Positions 56,872 to 64,000 of a DNA stretch of 64,000 bases are shown here, in pieces (position 1 is the stretch's first letter; every line of letters begins with the position of its first letter). Under the pieces are notes generated by a model. That model was not told the origin of the DNA. It did no database searches and worked only from the letters and a program-made list of their open reading frames with translations. Origin of the DNA: Desulfovibrio porci (GTDB lineage: Bacteria; Desulfobacterota; Desulfovibrionia; Desulfovibrionales; Desulfovibrionaceae); the NCBI RefSeq assembly GCF_009696265.1, contig NZ_VUMH01000001.1, positions 186,001 to 250,000 of the forward strand, in the 5' to 3' direction. A program made the translations under genes and the position numbers.

Positions 56872-58266
56872 ATGCCTGCCTGGAAATTCTTCATTGCGAC
56901 CTTCGGCTGCAAGGTCAACCAGTACGAAAGCCAATCCCTGCGCGAAGCCTGGCAAAAGCTGGGCGGCGTGGAATGCGACGCGCCGGGTGAGGCCGACGTG
57001 CTCTGCGTCAACAGTTGCGCCATCACGGCCAAGGGCGAACGCGACGCGCGCAACGCGGTTTTCCGTCTGCGGCGCGAAGCCCCGGCCGCCCGTCTGATCC
57101 TCACCGGTTGCGCGGCCCGCCTGTTCGCGGACTTCCGCCCCCGGCCCGGCGCGGTCTGGGCCGAGCCGGATCTTCTGGTGCCGCAGGAGGACAAAAGCCG
57201 CCTGTTGCGCGGTCCCTGGCCTGAGGAGAGCATTCCCGCGTTCCCGGCGGCCCCGGCTTTTCCACCTTTTCAGATCAACGCATTCCGACGCGCCCGGCCT
57301 GTGCTCAAAGTGCAGGACGGCTGCGCCCACCGCTGCACCTACTGCATTGTGCCGCTCACGCGCGGCAAGCCCCGCAGCCGCGCCCCGCAAGAGGTTCTGG
57401 ACGAGGCCCGCCGCCTGCTGCGCGCCGGTTACGCGGAACTGATGCTTTCCGGCGTCAATCTGCGCCAATACGGCCGCGACGTCCCCGGTTACGGCGACTT
57501 TTGGGACCTGCTGCGCTTTCTGGACGAAAACCTGGCCCCGGAATTCGCGGGCCGGGCACGGCTGCGGATCAGCTCTCTGGAGCCGTCGCAACTGGGCGGA
57601 CGCGGCCTGGAAACCCTGACGGCCTGCCGCCTGCTCTGCCCGCATCTGCATATTTCGCTTCAGCACGCCAGCCTGGCGGTGCTCAAGCGCATGGGACGCG
57701 GCCATTATACGGCGGCCATGCTGGAAGAAGCCGTGGCCGCCCTGACGGCCCACTGGCCGCGCATCGGGCTGGGCGCGGACATTCTGGTGGGCTTTCCCGG
57801 CGAAACGGATGAAGACCTGCGCCTGCTGCTGGAACTGATTGAACGCCTGCCCCTGAGCTACGCGCACGTCTTTCCCTATTCGCGGCGGCCAGGCACGGCG
57901 GCGGACGCCTTTGCCGGTCATCTGCCCCAGGCTGTCAAGCTCAAACGCGCCGCCCTGACGCGTGAGGCCGTGGCGCGCCGCCACCAGCGCTTTTTGCGGG
58001 ACCAACTCGACCTGCCGGGCATGCTGGTGGCCGCCGACGCCTCGAAACACGTTCCGCCGGAAGCGGAGCGCGAAGCTCCGGAAATCGGTGACGGCCCCGG
58101 CGTATGGTGCAAGGGCGTCAACGAATTTTACGCTCCCTGCCTGTTCCGCGCCCCGGCGGCGGGTGCGGCTGGTCAGCCCGACGCGCTGACCGGCCTGCTG
58201 GCCGCGCGGCCCGTGCGGGTCACGGAAAAAGGCCTGCTGGTGGAACTGAAAAAAAATGAAGCATGA
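56872..58266 (+). CDS. mtaB: tRNA t6A37 methylthiotransferase MtaB
   Basis: A 464-residue radical SAM methylthiotransferase. The N-terminal UPF0004 cluster cysteines are Cys13, Cys49 and Cys80, and the radical SAM cluster is Cys151-x3-Cys155-x2-Cys158 in DGCAHRCTYC. ADILVGFPGETDEDL and HVFPYSRRPGTAA match the MiaB/MtaB class. The C-terminal region is shorter and more divergent than in typical MiaB, which favours MtaB. It converges on a terminator. Confidence 0.88.
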   Translation: MPAWKFFIATFGCKVNQYESQSLREAWQKLGGVECDAPGEADVLCVNSCAITAKGERDARNAVFRLRREAPAARLILTGCAARLFADFRPRPGAVWAEPDLLVPQEDKSRLLRGPWPEESIPAFPAAPAFPPFQINAFRRARPVLKVQDGCAHRCTYCIVPLTRGKPRSRAPQEVLDEARRLLRAGYAELMLSGVNLRQYGRDVPGYGDFWDLLRFLDENLAPEFAGRARLRISSLEPSQLGGRGLETLTACRLLCPHLHISLQHASLAVLKRMGRGHYTAAMLEEAVAALTAHWPRIGLGADILVGFPGETDEDLRLLLELIERLPLSYAHVFPYSRRPGTAADAFAGHLPQAVKLKRAALTREAVARRHQRFLRDQLDLPGMLVAADASKHVPPEAEREAPEIGDGPGVWCKGVNEFYAPCLFRAPAAGAAGQPDALTGLLAARPVRVTEKGLLVELKKNEA

Positions 58267-58271
58267 AAAAA

Positions 58272-58294
58272 GGGGGCCGAAGCCCCCGTTTTTA
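58272..58294. terminator. Bidirectional terminator
   Basis: Stem GGGGGC/GCCCCC with a CGAA loop has T-runs on both sides. It separates mtaB from the convergent DJ-1/PfpI gene. Confidence 0.9.
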
Positions 58295-58311
58295 TATGCG
58301 GCGCATGCTGC

Positions 58312-58893
58312 CTAAACGCTGATTTTGCCGCCCAGCATCTTGATAAAGGCCGCAATCCAGGCCGGATGCGCGGGCCAGGCCGGAGCCGTGACCAGATTGC
58401 CGTCCACCACCGCGTTGGTGAAGGTTTCATTGGTGTCGGCCCAGGTGGCCCCGGCGTCCACCACGTCGGGCTTCACCGCCGGGTAAGCGGTGCAGGTGCA
58501 GCCTTTCAGCACCCCGGCGGAGACCAGTATCTGCGGGCCGTGGCAGACAGCCGCAATGGGTTTTTTGGCCGCGTTGAACTCACGCACGATTTCCAGCAGG
58601 CGGGAATTCAGACGCAGATATTCCGGGGCGCGGCCGCCGGGCACGACCAGCCCCGCGTAATCGGCAGTATTGACCTTGTCGAAATCATAATTGATGACAA
58701 AATTGTGGCCGCGCTTTTCAGAGTAGGTCTGGTCGCCCTCAAAGTCATGAATGGCGGTCTTCACCGTATCGCCGGGCTTTTTGCCGGGGCAGACGGCATG
58801 CACTTCATAGCCCACCATCTGGAGCATCTGAAAGGGCACCATCACTTCATAGTCTTCCACAAAATCTCCGGCCAGCAATAAAATCTTTTTCAT
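58312..58893 (-). CDS. DJ-1/PfpI-family protein
   Basis: The 193-residue product shows the DJ-1 nucleophile elbow with Cys117-His118 in [10 protein letters not shown] and an acidic Glu early in the fold. Members are glyoxalase/deglycase-like or stress proteins. AAGGAG lies 8 nt before the ATG at 58893. It stands alone, diverging from the FmdB gene. Confidence 0.88.
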   Translation of the reverse strand: MKKILLLAGDFVEDYEVMVPFQMLQMVGYEVHAVCPGKKPGDTVKTAIHDFEGDQTYSEKRGHNFVINYDFDKVNTADYAGLVVPGGRAPEYLRLNSRLLEIVREFNAAKKPIAAVCHGPQILVSAGVLKGCTCTAYPAVKPDVVDAGATWADTNETFTNAVVDGNLVTAPAWPAHPAWIAAFIKMLGGKISV

Positions 58894-59091
58894 GATCTTT
58901 ACTCCTTGGACAGGTCCCGACGGGACCGCCATGCATGGCCCCGGCGGGGCCCGGTTGACGGGTTCACGGCGCCAGGAAGAGCTTGTCGCTCTTGCCTTGC
59001 CGATATGCATTCTTATATATGCAGGCAAGGCCCGTCGGCAAGCCCCACTGCCGGCTCCGACGGACGAACATTCCTGCTGCCGGAGGCCGTT

Positions 59092-59346
59092 ATGCCCATG
59101 TACGACTTTCTCTGCACAGCCTGCGGAGAAAAATTTGAGGAATTGGTCCTGAACGGGGAGGCCGCGTCGCCAGCCTGTCCCCAATGCGGGTCCACCGCCA
59201 CGGAACGCCAGATGAGCGCCCCGAGCCCCCTGAAAACCGGAGCGTTTCCCTTCAAGCCCGGCCCGGTGCGCCCCATGGGCACGGGCATGCCCTCCTGCGG
59301 CGGTTCCGCCGGAGCGGGCGGCTGTGGCGGTGGCGGTTTTTCCTGA
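59092..59346 (+). CDS. FmdB-family zinc-ribbon protein
   Basis: The 84-residue product has an N-terminal zinc ribbon, [17 protein letters not shown] and CPQCGST, which is the FmdB pattern, and a Gly-rich Cys tail ([11 protein letters not shown]). GGAGG lies 5 nt before the ATG at 59092; a second ATG follows at 59098. FmdB relatives have been named as putative regulators, but function is not settled. A terminator-like hairpin follows. Confidence 0.85.
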   Translation: MPMYDFLCTACGEKFEELVLNGEAASPACPQCGSTATERQMSAPSPLKTGAFPFKPGPVRPMGTGMPSCGGSAGAGGCGGGGFS

Positions 59347-59380
59347 GGAAGCTAGCCGCAATCCGTCGGATTGCCATACT

Positions 59381-59413
59381 GAAAGGCCACCGTTGCAACG
59401 GCGGCCTTTCTTG
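59381..59413 (+). terminator. Terminator-like hairpin after the FmdB gene
   Basis: GAAAGGCC/GGCCTTTC outer arms with CCGTT/ACGG inside, followed by TTGCATT. Confidence 0.6.
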
Positions 59414-59469
59414 CATTCCCCCGCCCCTTGCTCTACACTTCCCGGATACAGTTCGCAGCAGGAGAAGTT

Positions 59470-60351
59470 ATGCTCCGCAGTATGACCGGTTTTGGCCGCT
59501 GTCTGGTGGAAAACGCCAATATCACCCAGCAATGGGAAATCAAAAGCGTCAATGGCCGCCATCTGGATCTCAAATGGCGTCTGCCCGTGGCCGTGCGCAG
59601 TCTGGAGCCGCGCCTGGAAAAAGTGGTGCGGCGCTTTGCCGCGCGCGGCCGGGTGGACATCAGCCTGGTCCTGCAATACGCGGCCGGTTCCGCGCCCAGT
59701 CCGCGCTTCGACAGTCTGCAGGCGACGGCCATGCTGGAAAGTCTGCACAGTCTGGCCGCCTCACGCGGTGAGGATTTCAGGCCCGACTACAATGTCCTGC
59801 TGCAGATTTCCTCCCTGTGGGGCGACACCGGCGAAGAGCTGGACGAAAACCTCGTCGCCCTGCTGGAGGACGGCCTGGCTCTGGCCCTGGAGGACTGGAA
59901 CGAAGCCCGCGCCGCCGAGGGCCGCGCCCTGGCCACGGACATGCATTCCCGCATTCTGCGCATGGAGGAATGGACCGGCCTCATCGCCGAACGGGCCCCG
60001 GCCATCAAGGAAGAACGCGCCAACCTGCTGCGGGAACGTCTGGGCGAGGCCCTGGCCCAGAGCGGACAAGAGCTGGAGGAAACCCGCCTGCTTCAGGAAG
60101 TGGTCGTCCTGGCCGACCGTCTGGATGTCAGCGAAGAGCTGACCCGCCTGAACACCCATCTGGAGCGTCTGCGCAATCTGTTGCAAAGCGGCGGCGACGC
60201 CGGACGGCGTCTGGATTTTACCCTGCAGGAATGCTTCCGCGAGATCAATACCTGCGGCAACAAGCTGCCCGACGTGCAGCTTTCCCGTCTGGTGGTGGAT
60301 TTCAAGAACGAACTGGAAAAATGCCGCGAGCAGGTCCAGAACTTGGAATGA
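59470..60351 (+). CDS. yicC: YicC-family endoribonuclease
   Basis: The 293-residue protein begins LRSMTGFGR, and has [15 protein letters not shown] and the C-terminal [21 protein letters not shown] block, which identify YicC. Recent work in E. coli points to an RNase acting on small RNA. AGGAG lies 5 nt before the ATG at 59470. It opens the yicC-DUF370-gmk-pyrF run. Confidence 0.93.
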   Translation: MLRSMTGFGRCLVENANITQQWEIKSVNGRHLDLKWRLPVAVRSLEPRLEKVVRRFAARGRVDISLVLQYAAGSAPSPRFDSLQATAMLESLHSLAASRGEDFRPDYNVLLQISSLWGDTGEELDENLVALLEDGLALALEDWNEARAAEGRALATDMHSRILRMEEWTGLIAERAPAIKEERANLLRERLGEALAQSGQELEETRLLQEVVVLADRLDVSEELTRLNTHLERLRNLLQSGGDAGRRLDFTLQECFREINTCGNKLPDVQLSRLVVDFKNELEKCREQVQNLE

Positions 60352-60355
60352 ACCC

Positions 60356-60610
60356 ATGCCCGGCGACAAACTTATCAACATAGGTTTCGGCAATTACGTG
60401 CTGGCCGGACGGGTGGTGGGCATCGTCAACCCTTCCTCCTCGCCCATGAAGCGCCTGCGCGAGGACGCGCGGGCCGAGGGACGGCTCATCGACGCCACCC
60501 AGGGACGCAAGACGCGCTCCATTCTGGTGACGGATTCCAACCATGTGATCCTCTCCTCCATCCAGCCTGAAACCATCAGCCAGCGTTTTACGCAGGAGGA
60601 AGGAGACTGA
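60356..60610 (+). CDS. DUF370 / RemA-like regulatory protein
   Basis: The 84-residue product matches the DUF370/RemA type: [24 protein letters not shown] and [23 protein letters not shown]. RemA in Bacillus is a DNA-binding matrix regulator. It starts 4 bp after the yicC stop and its stop overlaps the gmk ATG by one base, the common gene order in many bacteria. Confidence 0.92.
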   Translation: MPGDKLINIGFGNYVLAGRVVGIVNPSSSPMKRLREDARAEGRLIDATQGRKTRSILVTDSNHVILSSIQPETISQRFTQEEGD

Positions 60611-61218
60611 TGCGGCGCGAAGGCATAGCTCTGGTTCTGAGCGCCCCGTCCGGGGCGGGCAAAACTACCCTGATCAAGCGGCTTCTGGCGGAATTTCCGC
60701 ATTTCGGCTATTCCGTGTCCTGCACCACGCGCCGGCCGCGCCAGGGCGAAGTGCACGGCAAGGACTATTTTTTCCTGAGCCGGGAGGAATTCGAACGCTG
60801 CCGCGCGGAACAGTCGTTCGCGGAATGGGCCGAAGTGCACGGCAATTTCTACGGCACGCCGCTGGCGCCGGTCAAAGAGATGCTGCGCCAGGGCCAGGAC
60901 GTGCTCTTTGACATTGACGTGCAGGGCGCGGCCCAGCTCAAGCTGACGCTTGAGGAAGCGGCCTTCGCCTTCATCCTGCCGCCGAGCATGGCCGAGCTGG
61001 AGCGCCGCCTGCGCGGACGCGGCCTGGACGACGAGGAAACCATCCAGCGCCGCCTGAACAACGCCCGCCGGGAAATGCTTGAAACACGCTGGTACGACGC
61101 TCTGGTGGTCAACGACGATCTGGATGCGGCCTACGACGCCCTGCGGGCGGTATACCTGGCGGCCACCCTGGCTCCGGGCCGCAACCCCCGGCTGGTGGAA
61201 GAACTGCTCGCCCGCTGA
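60610..61218 (+). CDS. gmk: Guanylate kinase
   Basis: The 202-residue enzyme phosphorylates GMP to GDP. The P-loop SAPSGAGKTT is near residues 11-20, with the SCTTRRPRQGEVHGKDYFF and IDVQGAAQLK segments of the GMP-binding site. The TGATG junction with the DUF370 gene and GGAGGAAGGAG upstream indicate tight coupling. Confidence 0.96.
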   Translation: MRREGIALVLSAPSGAGKTTLIKRLLAEFPHFGYSVSCTTRRPRQGEVHGKDYFFLSREEFERCRAEQSFAEWAEVHGNFYGTPLAPVKEMLRQGQDVLFDIDVQGAAQLKLTLEEAAFAFILPPSMAELERRLRGRGLDDEETIQRRLNNARREMLETRWYDALVVNDDLDAAYDALRAVYLAATLAPGRNPRLVEELLAR

Positions 61219-61254
61219 ACCCGGCGCAACCGTCCGTCACGGCAAGGAACATCA

Positions 61255-61953
61255 ATGGCCCAGCTTATCGTCGCTCTGGATCTGCCCCGCAAGGACGCGG
61301 CTCTGTCCCTGGCCCGGGACCTGCAAGGTCTGGTCCCCTGGTGCAAAATGGGCATGGAACTGTTCACCCTGGCCGGACCCGGCCTGCTGGAGTCGCTCAG
61401 AACTCTGGGGTTCAAGGTTTTTCTTGATCTGAAATTTTACGACATTCCGCATACCGTGGGCCGGGCCGTCAAAGCCGCAGCCGCCGTGGGCGTGGACCTG
61501 CTGACCCTGCATTGCCAGGGCGGCGGGCGCATGTGCCGCGAGGCCCGCGCGGCCGTGGACGGGCTGGCGGCGGACAGTCCCGCGCGCCCCCTGCTCTTCG
61601 GCGTCACGGTGCTGACCAGCTTCGCGGCAGGCGAAATGCCGGGCATCGCCGCCGCTCCGGCGGATTTCGCCATGAATCTGGCGGCCGACGCCCAAGGCTG
61701 GGGCCTGGACGGCGTGGTCTGCTCCGGCCAGGAAGCGGCGCGCATCAAGGCGGCCTCCCCCGGCCTGCTCTGCCTCTGCCCCGGCATCCGTCCGGCCGGA
61801 ACCGCCGCCGGCGATCAGCGCCGTATTATGACCCCGGCCAAGGCCGTGGCCGCCGGCGCGGATTTTCTGGTGGTCGGCAGGCCCATTCTGGAAGCGCCTT
61901 CCCCGGCTGAGGCCGCGCGGCGCATTCTGGCGGAAATGGACGCCGCCGAATAA
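61255..61953 (+). CDS. pyrF: Orotidine 5'-phosphate decarboxylase
   Basis: The 232-residue enzyme makes UMP. Catalytic residues sit in FLDLKFYDIPHTV (the Lys-Asp pair), with the PGIRP phosphate loop late in the chain and ALDLPRKDAALSLA at the start. AAGGA lies 7 nt upstream of the ATG. It follows gmk by 36 bp in the same operon. Confidence 0.95.
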   Translation: MAQLIVALDLPRKDAALSLARDLQGLVPWCKMGMELFTLAGPGLLESLRTLGFKVFLDLKFYDIPHTVGRAVKAAAAVGVDLLTLHCQGGGRMCREARAAVDGLAADSPARPLLFGVTVLTSFAAGEMPGIAAAPADFAMNLAADAQGWGLDGVVCSGQEAARIKAASPGLLCLCPGIRPAGTAAGDQRRIMTPAKAVAAGADFLVVGRPILEAPSPAEAARRILAEMDAAE

Positions 61954-61967
61954 TAGAAGGAACAGTC

Positions 61968-62822
61968 ATGCCCGAAGAAAAAAAAACCGCCACGCCCGCC
62001 GGGCACGCCGCTGACAGCGGCAAAGCCGAGGTGCGCGGAGTATTTTCCACCCAGGAAATCCGCAGAGTGGGCACCGGCACCACGACCCGCAAAACCGTGC
62101 AGAAGACTTTCTGGTTCATTGAGCAGCACGGCGACGTCATTGAGTGCCAGCCGCTCAACCCCAATTATGTGCCCAGCGGTCCCAAGCGCAAGATCACCAT
62201 GGACGAGTTGATCAGCAAGTTCGCGCCGGAACCGGAGTTTTACCTCAATTCCGTCTATCCCAAGATGCAGGAATTGCAGCATGCCGTGGACAACGGGGAC
62301 GAGCACCGCGAAAAAGGCGAAAATTTCGCCGCCGAGTATGAATATTCCCGCGCGCTCAAGGTGGACGAGGAAAACGTGCGGGCCAACTTCGGCATCGGCC
62401 TGACCTATATGGAACGCGGCGACGTGGAAAAGGCCCAGGACATTTTCGAGCGTCTGGTCAAGCTCGACGCAGCGTTCGAGTCCGAGCACAAACATCTTTT
62501 CAATGAATTCGGCATTAATCTGCGCAAGAACAAGATGCTGCAACAGTCCGTGGAATATTACCAGCGCGCCCTGGAGCTCTCGCAGAACGATGAAAACCTG
62601 CACATGAACATGGCCCGCGCGCTTCTGGAAACCAAGGACATCAACGGTTGCATTGATTCCCTGCTCAAAGCCCTTGAAATCGCCCCCACGCACGAAGCCT
62701 CGCTGAAATTCCTGGCCTGGATGATCCAGAAAAACCTCGTGCCCGAAGACCGCCAGGAGGCCGTGCGGGAAGCGCTGCGCGCCCTGGCGCAGGCGGCGCA
62801 GGATTCAGGCCCGGCAGAGTGA
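61968..62822 (+). CDS. TPR-repeat protein
   Basis: The 284-residue product has no signal peptide. An N-terminal segment ([21 protein letters not shown]) precedes tetratricopeptide-like repeats from about residue 115, such as [32 protein letters not shown]. It is likely a cytosolic protein-binding scaffold. AAGGA precedes the ATG 14 bp after pyrF, and its stop forms a GTGA overlap with recJ. Confidence 0.85.
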   Translation: MPEEKKTATPAGHAADSGKAEVRGVFSTQEIRRVGTGTTTRKTVQKTFWFIEQHGDVIECQPLNPNYVPSGPKRKITMDELISKFAPEPEFYLNSVYPKMQELQHAVDNGDEHREKGENFAAEYEYSRALKVDEENVRANFGIGLTYMERGDVEKAQDIFERLVKLDAAFESEHKHLFNEFGINLRKNKMLQQSVEYYQRALELSQNDENLHMNMARALLETKDINGCIDSLLKALEIAPTHEASLKFLAWMIQKNLVPEDRQEAVREALRALAQAAQDSGPAE

Positions 62823-64000
62823 AAAACTGGCAGTTCCGCGAAGGTCCCGCCGGCGCGCCGCCCGCCGCCTGGGCCGAGCGGCTTTCCATCTCTCCGCTTC
62901 TGCTGGAGATCCTCTGGCGGCGGGGCCTCACCGAGGCCGGGGCCATGGAGGATTTTCTTTCCGCGCGCCTGAACGCGCTTACCCCCCCCGCCCGCTGGCC
63001 GCAGATTCCGCAGGCTGCCGAACTGCTGGCCCGGGAACTGCTGGCCGGCAAAAAGCTGGCGGTCTGGGGCGATTACGACGTGGACGGCATCACGGCCTCC
63101 ACCCTGGTTCTGGACGTGCTGGAAGCTCACGGCATCCAGGCCGGGCGCCATCTGCCGGACCGCCGCAGCGAAGGTTACGGCCTGAACATTCCGCAGGTTG
63201 AAGCTCTGGCCGCGCAGGGCTACGGCATATTGCTGACCGTGGACTGCGGCATTTCCGATGTGGAACCCGTACGCCGCGCGCGAGAACTGGGCATGAGCGT
63301 GGTGATCTCCGACCACCATCTGCCCCCGGCGGAACTTCCTCCGGCCCAGGCCGTCTGCAATCCCCGGATGGGCGAACCCGGCGATTCGCCCTGCCCGCAT
63401 CTGGCAGGCGTGGGCGTGGCCTTTTACCTCATGGCCGCCGTCAACGCGACCCTGGCCCCGCACACGGGCAAACGCTACAAAATGGACGAAGCCCTGGACC
63501 TGGTGGCGCTGGGCACCCTGGCTGACGTCATGCGCCTGACCGGCGAAAACCGTATTCTGGTGCGCGGCGGCCTGGCCACGCTGGCCAGAGCCGCGCGGCC
63601 CGGCATGGCGGCCCTCAAGGTGGTCAGCGGCTTTGACGCGGCGGCTTCCCTGAGCGGCGGGCAGGTGGTCTTCCGTCTGGCCCCGCGCATCAACGCCGCC
63701 GGGCGCATGGGCGCGGCGGAGCTGGCCCTGCAATTGCTGCGCGAAAAAGACTACGCGGCCGCCGCGCGTCTGGCCGCGCAACTGGACGCCCTGAATACCG
63801 AACGCCGCGCCGAGGAGGAACGCATCCACGCCGCGGCCCGCGTCCAGGCGTCGGAACTGCTGGAGCGCAGATCCTGCACGGGTCTGGTGCTCTACGGCCC
63901 GGACTGGCATCCCGGCATTGTGGGCATTGTGGCCTCCCGCATTGTGGATGAATTTTACCGGCCCACCATTATCCTCTGCGAAGACCAGGGCAGCCTCAAG
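62819..64000 (+). CDS. recJ: Single-stranded-DNA exonuclease RecJ (C-terminus outside window)
   Basis: A GTG start at 62819 overlaps the TPR gene stop as GTGA. The frame stays open to the window end (394 codons). Motif I DYDVDG (85-90), the TVDCGISD segment, SDHHLPPAE (the DHH motif) and [14 protein letters not shown] match RecJ, a 5'-3' exonuclease in recombination and mismatch repair. The remaining C-terminal OB-fold region is not visible. Confidence 0.93.
   Translation, partial: MKNWQFREGPAGAPPAAWAERLSISPLLLEILWRRGLTEAGAMEDFLSARLNALTPPARWPQIPQAAELLARELLAGKKLAVWGDYDVDGITASTLVLDVLEAHGIQAGRHLPDRRSEGYGLNIPQVEALAAQGYGILLTVDCGISDVEPVRRARELGMSVVISDHHLPPAELPPAQAVCNPRMGEPGDSPCPHLAGVGVAFYLMAAVNATLAPHTGKRYKMDEALDLVALGTLADVMRLTGENRILVRGGLATLARAARPGMAALKVVSGFDAAASLSGGQVVFRLAPRINAAGRMGAAELALQLLREKDYAAAARLAAQLDALNTERRAEEERIHAAARVQASELLERRSCTGLVLYGPDWHPGIVGIVASRIVDEFYRPTIILCEDQGSLK

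Overview
The window is GC-rich and densely coded. It reads as a chromosome segment of a delta-proteobacterial sulfate reducer of the Desulfovibrionaceae. This is inferred from gene content, not from a search: LL-diaminopimelate aminotransferase, a lone MucR-type zinc-finger regulator, a TRAP C4-dicarboxylate system, a split Kdp sensor with a sigma-54 response regulator, a DUF4851-like lipoprotein and the yicC/DUF370/gmk cluster. No tRNA, rRNA, CRISPR array, prophage or intact insertion sequence was recognised.

1-12 kb: a partial YcaO gene, the rplM-rpsI ribosomal operon, an HD-domain protein, dapF-dapL (last steps to meso-diaminopimelate), an LpdD-like protein with an overlapping small gene, bioB with a fused bioD-bioA gene, mucR, and a lipoprotein. 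12-25.5 kb: a large envelope AMIN-like/TPR protein beside a FleQ-like sigma-54 activator that has no receiver domain and an altered GAFTGA loop, then hrpB, tatA, an EamA transporter, a DUF362 ferredoxin, a D-serine-dehydratase-like enzyme, and upp-uraA. 25.6-32.9 kb: a 53-residue CxxCxGxG protein, dctP-dctQ-dctM, a dGTPase, a DUF1269 protein, and a gene-poor, AT-richer stretch of about 1.1 kb.

32.9-46.1 kb: an amino acid permease, a lone ABC-type binding protein and a periplasmic-sensor gene that stops after its membrane helix. These converge on a potassium-uptake operon on the minus strand. That operon runs tiny ORF, kdpF-like, kdpA, kdpB, kdpC, KdpD-like sensor (no kinase), separate membrane histidine kinase, NtrC-type regulator. 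Its upstream region holds a near-consensus sigma-54 promoter and two identical-architecture palindromes (TTACA-N3-TGTAA) at enhancer distance. The operon therefore appears to encode its own sigma-54 control circuit in place of the usual KdpD/KdpE pair.

46-64 kb: a DUF4139 protein, ettA, an aromatic amino acid permease with ridA, a metallophosphoesterase, a methyltransferase coupled to an unknown membrane protein, pgl, an M15 peptidase, mtaB, a DJ-1/PfpI protein, an FmdB zinc ribbon, and a plus-strand run yicC, DUF370, gmk, pyrF, TPR protein, recJ (cut by the window end).

A dispersed, palindrome-bounded repeat of roughly 95-135 bp occurs three times (near 19.4, 31.1 and 51.8 kb), always between genes. 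It is the main structure not explained by ordinary annotation.
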